From Biscogniauxia marginata (taxonomy: Eukaryota > Ascomycota > Sordariomycetes > Xylariales > Xylariaceae), in NCBI GenBank assembly GCA_022695795.1, contig MU404066.1, positions 186,001-250,000 on the forward strand: DNA of 64,000 bases, given 5' to 3'. How positions within the stretch are numbered: the stretch's first letter is position 1; each line of letters begins with the position of its first letter. This document shows positions 10,986 to 22,120 of this stretch, one piece after another. A model generated the notes under the pieces. The model had not been told where the DNA came from, made no database searches, and saw only the letters and a list, made by a program, of their open reading frames with translations. Both the position numbers and the translations under genes were made by a program.

Positions 10986-13548
10986 TGAGCTCAGGAATGG
11001 AAGATATCGTTGATACTTATAGCAGTTTGCCCAGAGGCAAGATGAGAATAGACGCGATGCCTCCATCGCAAAACGCTTGGCAGATGACTCTGAAGCAGCT
11101 AATTGCAAAGACAACTGCAGGGGATAAAACTCCACAAGCAGACAAAACCTAGATAGGTTTGTCCTAGATCACAGGTAAAGACCACTAGGTAATGATTGCC
11201 ACCTAAGGACACGGGGATCTAGTCGACGGAACGCTACATCATGGGATAAATTGACAAAACGGAGGTTGAGCAAGTACGGTGTTACTAGCAAGGCCCTTCC
11301 GACGGGGTAAGGTTGTGATGTGATGTCGATCTGTTTCGAGTGTCGATTGTAGCTATGACAAGGATCATCAAGGTAGTAGCAAGCCGGGAAACACTTGAAG
11401 AGCACAGTTCTGAAAAATGCCTCAAAGAGTATGGCTGAAGTTGGGAGATCCAACCTATGGGCCCGGGAGCGTGAGCGTGAGCCCGCGAAAGCGCCGTAGA
11501 TGTATCCCTGATTTGAAGTTTCATCATCCAGGAGAGGTGAAACAGTCGCATCTAGAGTAGAACTCTTCACAGCGTGGCACGTGACCCAGTTACCAACTCT
11601 GCACTCGCCAGGATTGCAATGACAACGACGTACGGAGACAGGTCAGTAAAAAGCTTGACTGATAAGAAACAAAGTGAATCGGAAACACCCTGAAACTAAC
11701 TCCATTGGCCAATGATGCCCCTCAGACTTGAGTTCCTCGTCCAGATCTAGTCGGTGCCAAGAAGGGAGTAGCGAGTGATCATCATCGTTTCTATCAATAG
11801 ACACGACAACATGGGAAAGAGACGAACAAAGGAGATAATTATAGTACAGTTCATGCTCATAGTAGTCACAGCCAGCCGCTCACATTCGGTAGGTCCTCAT
11901 CGTCGAATTCCCGTCGCCCAAATCACCAACTGCCTTGCGGGGAATGAGATGCCATGTAGCTGTTAGATAGAGAGCAGATTTCATCCATGGGTAGGTGACT
12001 CTGAGCCTACCCGGGACGGACTCGAGAGCCAGCTAATCAAACAACACGGCCAGGTCATTTGCGCGTTGGCCAGTGCTACTTTGTAATCTAGTTTACAATG
12101 TAGCTTAGGGGTCGCGACGCTCAGACTTGAATACGCATGTACACAGACTTGCCAGCGGATACCTACATACATAGGTAGGTATTGGTAAATACATGTAATA
12201 CCGACTAGGTTACCGGATCGTTGTGACGGCAGGGGCCCGGGGACGGGGCGGAATGGATAGGTACTTGGCGGGCCCCAAGGGCTGGCCGGAGTGGTGAAAC
12301 GGAAGAAGATCAAACGGCTACTTTCTTTGGAAGCTACCGTACCTATGGCTGAAATGGAAAGGCGACGAGTATCGATAAGAGAGCCGGGGCGTGGAGGCTA
12401 AGGCCGCAGGCGAGGACGAGAGTTACTAGAAGGGCTTGTCGCACCATGGGGAAACTAGACCGACGCTTCTGCGACGTTCTTGGCCAAAACTCTTGACTGT
12501 GAGATGCTGCCCAGACCGCACCGGTCACGGTATGGATCAACAGATTGAGCGGCTCGCCAGCGGCAGCCAAGAAAGTCAAGACCCTGGAGGAGCGCGGGCC
12601 TGACCTCCGCCTACCAATCAGAAGTCTGGAAGAGGCCTTATCAAGACGATATTCCTGGGGAACCCATTTCGCTACTACCTCTCGTCGATGTGGGGGTGGG
12701 TATTCTCAGCTCTCAGTTCCCAACTCCCGGAAGACAATCTGTTTCTCCCTCAGCCTCAAACATTTCTCAACCCCCGGGGGAATAGAATCGATGGCCCCTT
12801 GGCCGACGATTAGCGAGATTCAGGCGAGGTCTGACTGGCGGAAATTTCATCTGACCGGCAGGGGACCCGTAAACGAAATGTGAGAGTCGCCTTGGCGGTT
12901 TCAATCACTTCATTTTCAGTTCGAGGAGAAAGCTTGCTTTGAGGTCTGTCTAGGTATGTGATTGATATATATTTAGGACGAATATATTTTTAGATGGGAT
13001 GAATCGCGTGACAGCAGGAAGAAGCAAAATGCAGTTGGCAAAAATGCCATTTGCAAATCGAAGGTGCAGTGATTTCACTTCAACTGCGGAGTACGGACGT
13101 ACCAGTGGTGCAGTTAGCTTAGGTAGGTATAGGGCACGATGATATTGTCATTTCCGAGGTGTGGTCCTTTCACACGGGCAGTCCTTTAAACTAGCAAATT
13201 ACCGGCACTGTATTCCGTGCGCACTTCCTTTCCCTCCGAGCCGCCCCAGCCACCAGACTAAACTGGGCACTCGCAACAGGTACCTACCGGAGATGATAAA
13301 ACATTTATCCTGATCCAAAAAGCTAGGTACCGAGGTCCCTACCTAGTACGGAATAGTTCCTGTATGTGTACTCCGTAGTGTGGCATTATGCTACAGTAGA
13401 TTACGATAAGATAAGAAACTCCACTACGCGGGAGTGAACTTTTTTTTTTTCTGAAGTGGGTGGTTATCGGTCATCCTGTCGAGGCGCAAAGTAACTTCAC
13501 ATTGCAACCTCCGACTTCACTTCGCATCCAGCAATCGCGCTCGATACC
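10986..13548. other. Divergent intergenic region between H+-ATPase and DBP9
   Basis: No gene with recognisable features is seen. An open frame at 12545-12883 begins at TTG rather than ATG and matches nothing I know. The region holds the promoters of both flanking genes. TAGGTAGG/ACCTACC motifs cluster around 12170, 13120, 13280 and 13340. A T11 tract at 13440-13450 lies about 100 bp before the DBP9 ATG and could be a poly(dA:dT) promoter element. Confidence 0.5.
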
Positions 13549-15650
13549 ATGAAGCGAAAGCTCGACGAAAACGACCAACCGGTCCCCACAGAGTCTGTGT
13601 CATCAAGCGCCAAAGCTACAGCGAGCAACGATGTCGCATTTGCCGACCTTGGTCTAGAGTCTCGCCTCCTACAAGCCATTGCTAGCCAGTCCTACCGGAA
13701 ACCCACTGCTGTCCAGGCAAAGGCCATTCCCCTGATATTGGATGGTGGTTGCGATGTGCTGGCGAGAGCTAAGACGGGGTCTGGAAAGACTGCGGCCTAC
13801 CTGTTACCCATTCTACAGGCCATCCTTCAACGGAAACAGGTACTTTTCCATGGACTGTATGCATATGCTGATGCAAGGCTAACCGAGCTCAAGACATCCT
13901 CGAAACCGTACACGTCGGCTCTTGTGCTCGTTCCCACGAGAGAGTTAGCCGACCAAGTCGCCAAGAACATCGAGTCGCTTTCGTCCTTCTGTGCCAAAGA
14001 TATCCAGGCCGTCAAACTGTCCGACAAGCTCTCCGACGCTGTTCAACGTTCGCTACTCGCCAGCTCTCCTGACATAGTCGTTGCAACCCCCTCGAGGGCA
14101 TGCATATGCCTCAAAAACTCGGCGCTGACCTTGGACAACCTCGACTTCCTCTGCCTGGACGAAGCAGACCTTGTTATGTCGTATGGGTACGAGGAAGATT
14201 TGCAGAGCATCGCTGCCTCTGTGTCCAAGCATGCTAGGAAAATCCTAGTTTCCGCCACCTTGACTCCAGAGATTCAAACTTTGAAAGGCCTGTTCTGCCG
14301 GAACCCAACTGTTTTGAATTTGCAGGAAGCCGAAGCAGCTGAAGGGGACGGACTTACACAATACGTAGTCAAGTGTGTGCCAATTCTTATGTACCGATTG
14401 TAATATACTAATTCTTTATAGGTGCGGCGAAGATGAGAAGTTTCTACGTAAGTCAAACCCGAGGGAATTGTCACATAATGCCTTTGTCTCGAGTGTTTGC
14501 ATTTATGCATTGCCCCCCCTACCCCCTTTCTCAAGGGAGAAGCCTTGATCAGTTGCTCAACCCTGCGGATAGAATAATGCACTAACATCCGATATTACAA
14601 GTGATATATGTCATGATCAAATGCCAGTTGATCAAGGGCAAGTGTCTCATATTCGTAGACGACGTTGATCGGTGTTATCGCCTGAGACTATATTTCGAGC
14701 AGTTCGGAATCCGCTCTGTCGTTCTGAACAGCGAGCTACCGGTGAATTCAAGACTACACGTTGTTGAAGCCTTTAGTAAGAATATATATGATATTCTCAT
14801 CTGCTCGGACGAGAAGGAGTTGTTGGGCAATGAAGACAATATCGCCGAAGAAAACGAAGAACCCGCGATTATTGACAACGAGGACGGAGCCAAGACGTCG
14901 AAGGATAGCACTAAGAATATCGACAAGGTGCCGCCGAAGAAAAAGCGGCGGTCAAAGCGCGATAAAGAATTTGGCGTAGCGAGGGGGATAGACTTTGCGA
15001 ATGTTGCTTTGGTGTTGAACTTCGACTTTCCTCGATCTGCCAAAAGCTATTTGCATCGCATTGGACGTACAGCTCGGGCTGGACAAACGGGCATGGCTCT
15101 TTCGTTCGTTATACCCAAGGAACAGTACCGGAAACATATGCCCACTAGCATTGAGGCCTCAGAACATGACGAGAGGGTACTCGCTAAAGTCGTTAAGCAA
15201 CAGGCCGCTAAGGGAAAGGAGGTGAAGCCCTACAACTTTGATATGAAGCAGGTGGAGGCATTTCGATACAGAATGAATGATGCGCTACGGGCAGTCACAC
15301 AACCGGCAATTCGAGAGGCCCGGACAAGAGAAATCAGACAGGAATTGTTGAGGAGCGAGAAGCTGCGAAGGCACTTCGAAGAAAATCCTGCTCAACTTCA
15401 CCACCTGAGACACGATGGAGAGCTGAGGGCGGCACGAACACAGGCTCATCTAAAGCATGTGCCTGACTACCTGCTTCCCAAGGAAGGGAAGAAGGCGCTT
15501 ACGTCGGAAAATATTGGGTTCGTCCCGTTCAAGAAGGTCCGCGATGGTAAGGGCAGGAGAGGCAAGATATTTAAAGGCAAAGGTAAACGGACTGGTGGCC
15601 GCAAGGCTGATCCGCTGAGGTCATTTAAGGCTAGGTCAAAGACAAAATAG
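13549..15650 (+). CDS. DBP9: ATP-dependent RNA helicase DBP9 (DEAD-box)
   Basis: Exons 13549..14372, 14422..14447 and 14602..15650 give 632 aa. The middle exon is only 26 nt; it encodes the CGEDEKFL stretch between helicase lobes. Motifs: FADLGL and the Q-motif area near residues 31-60, Walker A AKTGSGKT (74-81), PTRELA, DEAD (204-207), SAT (235-237), and motif [12 protein letters not shown] in lobe 2. The tail is lysine/arginine-rich, as expected for a nucleolar protein. Yeast Dbp9 acts in assembly of the 60S ribosomal subunit. An acidic/basic low-complexity insertion (about 14820-14960) sits within lobe 2, as in other fungal Dbp9. A further in-frame 48-nt intron (13840..13887) is possible, because the unspliced insert after QRKQ is unusual; removing it would give 616 aa. 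Confidence 0.93.
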
Positions 15651-18193
15651 GCCGATTCTTCTTACTAGAGATGTTTCGATAACGAGATTTCACTAATATA
15701 CGGTGGTTGGCTTGAAAGTACCCTCTACGTCAAGGTTAACATTTCCCCAATAGATACCCTAATATAGCAAAAATCAACTTCTGGGTGACCATCGAGAACT
15801 AAGCATACTTGTGTTGGTGTATGTTACTGAGCAACTGACATGAATTATTACACTCTTATTAAGTACTTTACTGGAGATTCTTCTCCCGTTGACAGTTTAC
15901 ATGGCCTCCGAAAAAATTGTGGCTTCGTCGTCCCTTGGACAGCGCACAGCTCTGGTGGGACGTCCTTGAACTAGGCTACCTAATCAAGGAGAAGAAATTG
16001 GCAGTACCAACGGCAATAGTGATCATGGTTGTAGGAGGTTTTTACACCCTAGTCATTTTATATTTTTCAAAAAACAAAAACAGGTCTTCCTCTCAGATCT
16101 CTTTCTAATTATAAGACGGCTTTTATAATTCACTTGACCATCTCTTTTCAATGTACTTAGGTACTCGGTAATATGCTCCGGGCTCTCTCGCTCCACGGTG
16201 TTTAATCGTAGGACAATCAAGCCTGTTCACTTGCCCCTGTAACCTAGAGATAGTCAAACAGCCCCCCCTCGGATTGTAAGTGAGCCTTGCGTCTCAGTCA
16301 ACAAGCGACCACCTAAGTCTAGGTATATCTTAAATCGTTGGGGCTTTCTGAATTTACCTTCGTAATGCCTTTCCTCTTTGTCTTGATCCCGAGAACACTT
16401 TACTAAACTCGATCTATCAATCTCTCCTGGGACATTTCATTGACTCCTAGCCGGAAACCAAGGACAAACAACTAGGCTCGAATAAGTCCTGCCAAATACG
16501 CAGTAGCCGAATACCCGACTTTCCTTCCCTCTTATTTGGCCTGGGCCTCCGACTGCCAACGCCGGCCTAGAAACGTGGTCCGATGCCTCTCCTGATCATG
16601 GGAAAGGGCTACGGAAGGACCGTAATTGATATATCTCACCTCGACTAACCACTTCCTTCTCCTGGACGACCTTTGTCAGCTTTATCCTTACCAGTTGGCC
16701 TTACATATATACATATACATATTGGATTTGGATCCTCTAGGTGAATCTATATATAGCCAAGTTAGATGAACCTGCCTAATTGTTCTAATACCCCAAACTC
16801 TTGCCTTTTGTGCCGTACTCTCCAGTTTTTGGCAGTTAGGTAGCCTCCCACGTTGCTAACTTCCCAATATCCTCAATTGACAAAGACCGATCTGCGTATC
16901 TCTCTCTATATACCATCATCTGATTCGTGCCTGTTTTCCAAAGTACATCCTCATATCTCGCTTTTAGACTACTAGGTGATGCCAACCAAACACTTAGCCC
17001 TAAGTTATCTTTCCTGGGGCTAACTGTCTAAGGTTGATATGCCCCTTGCTCATGGGTCGTACCAATATTTCTAATTTTGACCTACATGCTCTCGAAACAA
17101 AATCTCTAGTTCCTTATGTATCCATCCTGTCAAGTCAACAATTCCTCTCTATCATTCACGAGAACCCAAGAGCCGTTCAGAATACGGCGGCATCGCATAA
17201 TCTCTCGCTCATCAAATGTGGCATCATATATCACCTTTGATATTGAGCTATAGAAAGATACGTCACCTTCAAAAGCACTCAAATCTGCAAGGGGTTATAT
17301 CAAGGCGTCCTCGTACCCAGATCTCTCTTCCTCCCTGGGAACCATTTTCCACATCAAATCACCTTATGGTCATCAACCCAAGAGTCATATGCTATTATAT
17401 GAGTTAGGTTTTGCTGTCCTATTCCAAATTTACCTAACATTTTTATGATCATCATGCCTTCCTAAACCATACATACCGATTTGATGATACTCTCACGTAT
17501 TTTTCTTCATATCACACATTGCTAATTCATTCAGATGGTACAGAAGTTCGTCTGGGATGGCATTGACAAGTCTGACTCCCCTTTCCTCAAATATCGTCAC
17601 TTCCTACCCATAGGCATCTTCCAACGTCTTCAAGACCAACACCTCCTCTGGTTGATAAGGCCCTTTCCCCGGAGTAATCAGTGTATTACCTTGCACCACT
17701 TCTATACCCAGATCTCTACAATCAGTAAAATTGTCTCCTTTGCCGATACCTAAAACAATCTACCCACTCAAGGAAGGGCCACACATGAACTACCTGCGGT
17801 GGGGTATCGCCGATTTCTCGGCATAGGAGTACATCAGGTGTTCAAGTTGGAAGTACGTACGTACCTCCTCAAGAGCCCTATTTAACACGGTGCTTGATTT
17901 GGACACAAATTGCACGTCCTTACTGATTACAAGTTTGTTTGCTCTCCAAACGTGTCCATATAAGTTACCTCACTCTGAAGTTCACCCTTGAGCTCCAGTC
18001 AAAGACACAACTGGTACAGAATAGAGCAGACATTGAATGCTCTGTGTGAACACGCATCGAATATCAAACTAAGGTGTGCACACCAAAGTACTAGTCTAGG
18101 CAGCTTCCTCAGATTCCTTTTGAAAAAAAAACCCCCAATCCAACACCGAGGACGGAACCACACATTTCTAACAGGATACACACCAAGTGCTCT
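15651..18193. other. Long intergenic/possible 5' leader, pyrimidine-biased
   Basis: No gene can be supported. A 63-codon open frame at 15917 encodes one hydrophobic helix but starts at TTG, and an ATG at 15901 reads another short frame. From about 16.1 to 18.1 kb the + strand has clearly more C and T than G. The whole stretch precedes the gene at 18194 and may include a long leader for it. Confidence 0.45.
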
Positions 18194-20278
18194 ATGGATA
18201 CGATCACCATGGAGGCACACCAGTCAGCAGAGAAGGAACTTGAGTTCGGTAAGCATGAGAAAAACCAGAGAGCAGCTATGTCTCAAGAGATGGACGACAG
18301 TGATGAAGATCTCTTGACTGTTCTTCGCAAGGTCAAGAGAAAACCCGTACAGCCCTGTGAGCTCGCACCAATCCCAGAGATCCTGAAGACATTCCCACCT
18401 GAAGACTGGAAGAGACACGACCAAACCTTGTTCGTAGCTGAGACCGGAAACACTACTACCGAACAAGCTTCCGAGGCGCCAGCCCAGGAGAACGATTCTA
18501 GTGCCAAGACCCCCTTCAAGGGTGAGTATCGAAATAAGCCTCAGTTGACATTAAATTTGGGCTCTAACTCACGTGGAAAACCTCCAGGTGCTGGGGTGAA
18601 GAAGTCCGAAGCCCCTTCGAAGAAGCCCTCGGCGGAGGAAAAACGGAAGCAGGTCAGGAAGCACTCTAAAATACATATGAAAAAACATGTTAATGAAACT
18701 GATACACAGCGGAATGCCATGGACCGCTTTTACCACCTCCGCCGCAAAGCAGAGCTCAAGGGCTTTTACTATGCCGCCTCACAGCTCCCTGCGGAGCTTA
18801 TACCGGTATTTCAGAATAATATGAGGAAGGCTCGAGACGAAGAAATCCAGGCTGCAAAGTCTGGCGACCCAGAAGTTGTTGCGTACGCTGAGAATTTTGA
18901 CTTCAAGGAGCCTAGCTTTATCGACTGTAAGCATAAAAACTCACGACCTCAAAAACACGGCGAACAGATAACTGACAAGCGACGCAAGACAACGGCCAGC
19001 TTCCAACGGAAACCAAGACGAAGCCGAAGACCAAGCCCAAGCCCAAGCCCTAGCCCCAGCCCCAGCCCCAGCCTCAGGAGGAGTGATTCCACAAGGAAGG
19101 CCGCCCCGACGGGCAACAATCGTCAACTGTACAATTATAATCGCACTGGTGTGCACAAGGGAGGAGGTTCTGGTTCTGGTTCGGGAACACTGCAAACTAG
19201 TCACGTAGATCCCGATTACAAATGGAAATACATTCTGTACTGCCTTGAAGATGCCCACGCCCTCGCCGCCGGCGAGGACCGTAGAGACCGCGCCAAGAGA
19301 CTAGGTGACGGCTTCGTGACGCGCGAGGAGGCCAACCGGCACCTCGACGAGTGCACGGCGCTCGACAAGTTCGGCGGCATCGACGCCGTCGCGCGCCGCG
19401 CCGTGTCGCAGGACCCGCGCTCGCGGCTCCTGAGCGTCGAGGTCACGCTCGCATCGGGCCGCGGCGTGCTGCTGTGGGTGGAGCGGCAGCTCGTCGACCT
19501 CGCGCGGGACCTCACGAAGAGGGAACGCGCGAAGAAGATGTGGTCGGCGCGTCGGCCTAGGCTCCCGCACTACATCGTCGAGTGCGAGTTCGTGACGTAC
19601 GAAACTACTACTGCTACTGACACTGACACTACTGTCAACAGACCCCTAGTGGATCCGGCGGATTATCTCCCGCAACACGACGTAGACGTAGACGAGCCCA
19701 GCTCGGACGAAGCTCCCCTCCCCGCGGCAGCGGAGCAACCAGAATCATCAGAGCTATCGGCACTATCGCGGGAAGAACGCCGGCGACGGCGGTATCAGGA
19801 GCAACTACGCAAAATAAGAGAAAACACCCAACACCAGCACCATTCCGTTTCATCATCATCATCATCTACACCCCCAGAAATAGAAGAACAAGAACAACAA
19901 TAAACCGAAACATCCCCTTCGGTCCAGATCCACATCCAGCGCCTGCCCTTCCGGACCTTTACGGACCGCGGGCTGGCCAACGCCCACGCGTCCGAGACCT
20001 TCCGGCGCTGCACACGGGTCGTGCGTGCCTTGCGCTGCGCGTACGACGACTTCTGGTGGCAGCAGAACGCGGTGCGCGCGGACGCGGACGCGGACGCGAG
20101 GCAGCGGGGGAGCAAAGGGAAAGGGAAAGACAACGATAACGACGGCGGCGGCGGGGGCGGGGGCGGGCTCTACGAGGTCATGCTCGAGACGGGACGCATG
20201 CGCGCGAGGCTGGGCTACGACCGGATCTACGTCGCCGTGCACGAGGTGGAGGACGTGCAGGGGCCGGTGAATATCTGA
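18194..20278 (+). CDS. Uncharacterised basic, low-complexity protein (frame split by an in-frame TAA)
   Basis: The first open frame runs 18194..19903. After one in-frame TAA (19901-19903) the same frame stays open to 20278, and the distal part looks like real coding sequence (LPFRTFTDRGLANAHAS; YDDFWWQQNAV; DRIYVAVHEVEDV). The TAA is probably removed by an intron; an 81-nt candidate (19847..19927, GTTTCA..CCAG) is in phase but has a weak donor. A better intron, also in phase, is 18522..18587 (GTGAGT, CTAAC, CCAG). Visible parts: an acidic N-terminus; a basic stretch with RRKAELKGFYY; a Ser-Pro repeat; a Gly/Ser linker; a globular GC-rich block (YKWKYILYCLEDAHALAAGE through WSARRPRLPHYIVECEFV); an acidic linker; then the distal block. 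GC rises sharply at about 19245. No family is recognised. Exon structure between 18920 and 19010 is also uncertain. Confidence 0.6.
19031..19076 (+). repeat. Coding Ser-Pro/Ala-Pro hexanucleotide repeat
   Basis: Tandem CCAAGC/CCCAGC units encode alternating Ser-Pro residues in the uncharacterised protein, adjacent to an Arg-rich segment. Confidence 0.8.
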
Positions 20279-22120
20279 CTGTGGGGGGGTGTTCCTCCTG
20301 GCGCGGATTTTATCACGTCGGACATTAGGGACGGACTAGCTTTAGGGCTGAGCTATGGCGGAAGACTAGTCATGAGGGGAGAAGGGGGAAGTGGGAGGTG
20401 TTTCTATCGCGATGGTTTTCTGCGGTGGATTTCGAGAGACGAGCAGAGATTGTGGACACGTGTCTGTCTACATACACTGCGGCTCGATGGACTACGCGCT
20501 GGTTTCGGGAGAGGAAGGGTATCGCGTGTGAGCGGGTCGAGACTGGAGTTATTCTGGCTGGTCGTAGATTAGCTTCTATAAGTCCCGGATATGGAGCTGA
20601 GAATAAAGAACCTCTCTCCCCTTTACTTAAATTTCTTGATTGTGTCTCGAAATATATGGCAGGATAAAAATCCACGTTGCGATATTTACTACCTAGGGGT
20701 CTTACGTTTTAGGCTGGGAATCATCGGGCTGGGATTGGGATTGGGATACGGAAACATTACCAGGACGATCGGGTAACCTGGTTTATAGACGGCCTGGCCT
20801 AAGTTGGGTAGGTAGGATCACTAAAATACCAGACCTGTGGTAAGCACTCTTGTAGATCTCAGCATTAAAAACTTCGCGCTTACTCACTCACAAAACGCAA
20901 GCTGAAGACTATGCAGATACTATGTTGTGTGTTGATTACAGAAGCTTAAAATTTCTTTCAGCTAAAATGATTTAATACCTGTTTATGTCTGTTTCGATGT
21001 GGATTTGACGTGGTTGCTTTGTAAACAACCTCACTCGTGTCTGTCGTGCGACTAGCGTCGACAGTCCGCCGTGCTTTACAGCTAGGGCGAGTTTCACGCA
21101 CACAAGGCACCGAAACCGAGGCTAAAGCAGACACCGTGGCAACGTAAATATCAAACATCAAGAATTCGAGGCTTGTGTCACTAGGTTGAAATTCCTGCTC
21201 TATAAGGAAAATTAGCTGAGTGTTTCGTCGTGGTAGCATCTCTGTTTGTCGCAAGGTTGACAGGTAATAACAAGAACGTGCGCTAATAAATAATGTATTT
21301 CTTACACATCTACACATAAAAAAGACTCACGGTGATAATAACTATATAGAATTTATGCATGTTGATTGTTTATATTAATCTGGTTTATAAATTTCTTTTT
21401 TTGGCGGGTAACCAAGACACCAGAGTGAGCGGACAGGGTGTATAAGTGTTGTTGAGCTGCGGGCCTGAACGACGGGCCGTTTCCGACATCATCAGCCCCG
21501 CCTCCGTCCGATCTACTCGGCCGGTCCGGAGCAACAGTGGCCGATGTTTGAACCTTGTGTCCTTTTTAAAGTGAGTGTGGGCCGGTCCGGGGTTTATCCG
21601 GACATGATTCGTTTAGTTGCGTTTGCATTCCAGATAGTTTTGCTCAATCCATCCACATTTCACCCACCTTTTTCTTTTGTTGGTTTGACGTGAAAACATA
21701 ACCATGTCCATTTTTGAACCATCGTCAACTAGCTTTAGACCTGATTCACGCCATCGTGAGCAAATGCGCATGAAAACAGAGCAATCCACTGATAGAACAT
21801 TGTTAGTTGTGTCCAGCAGGACGTTCAGCTTTCTCACTTGCGTACTGGCATCCCTACTCCCCACTAAGCACCTACATCGATTGATCCCCATAATGGGGTT
21901 ATAAGCCGGAATAAGGATTCTGGACTATTAAAACTTATGGAGGCAATATGGAAGGAGTGACATAACCATTACGAACAGGCACCAACTTGAGAAGGAGATA
22001 TACTGCAGCTGAATGCAACGCTGAGAGTTATATTCTGCTACTGACCCTGCTGTAGATGGTTCCCTCCGAACTATTCTGAAATCTGGGGCTCTAGCTTCAA
22101 TCCTTCAGCTGAGGGGTCTT
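20279..22120. other. Convergent intergenic region
   Basis: This lies between the stop of the uncharacterised + gene and the stop of the minus-strand AAA ATPase. Several short open frames exist, but none has domain features, codon bias or joinable exons. It should contain both 3' UTRs. A GGGTAGGTAGG motif is at about 20810. Confidence 0.5.

Noticed and set aside
12545..12883. 112-codon + strand frame between H+-ATPase and DBP9
   Set aside because: TTG start and no recognisable features.
15917..16108. Small membrane protein with one hydrophobic helix
   Set aside because: Starts at TTG, has no in-frame ATG before the helix, and shows no neighbour or homologue support.
18927..18999. A 73-nt intron (GTAAGC..CCAG) in the uncharacterised gene
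   Set aside because: It would shift the frame and need another undefined intron to return; the continuous frame is simpler, though not proven.
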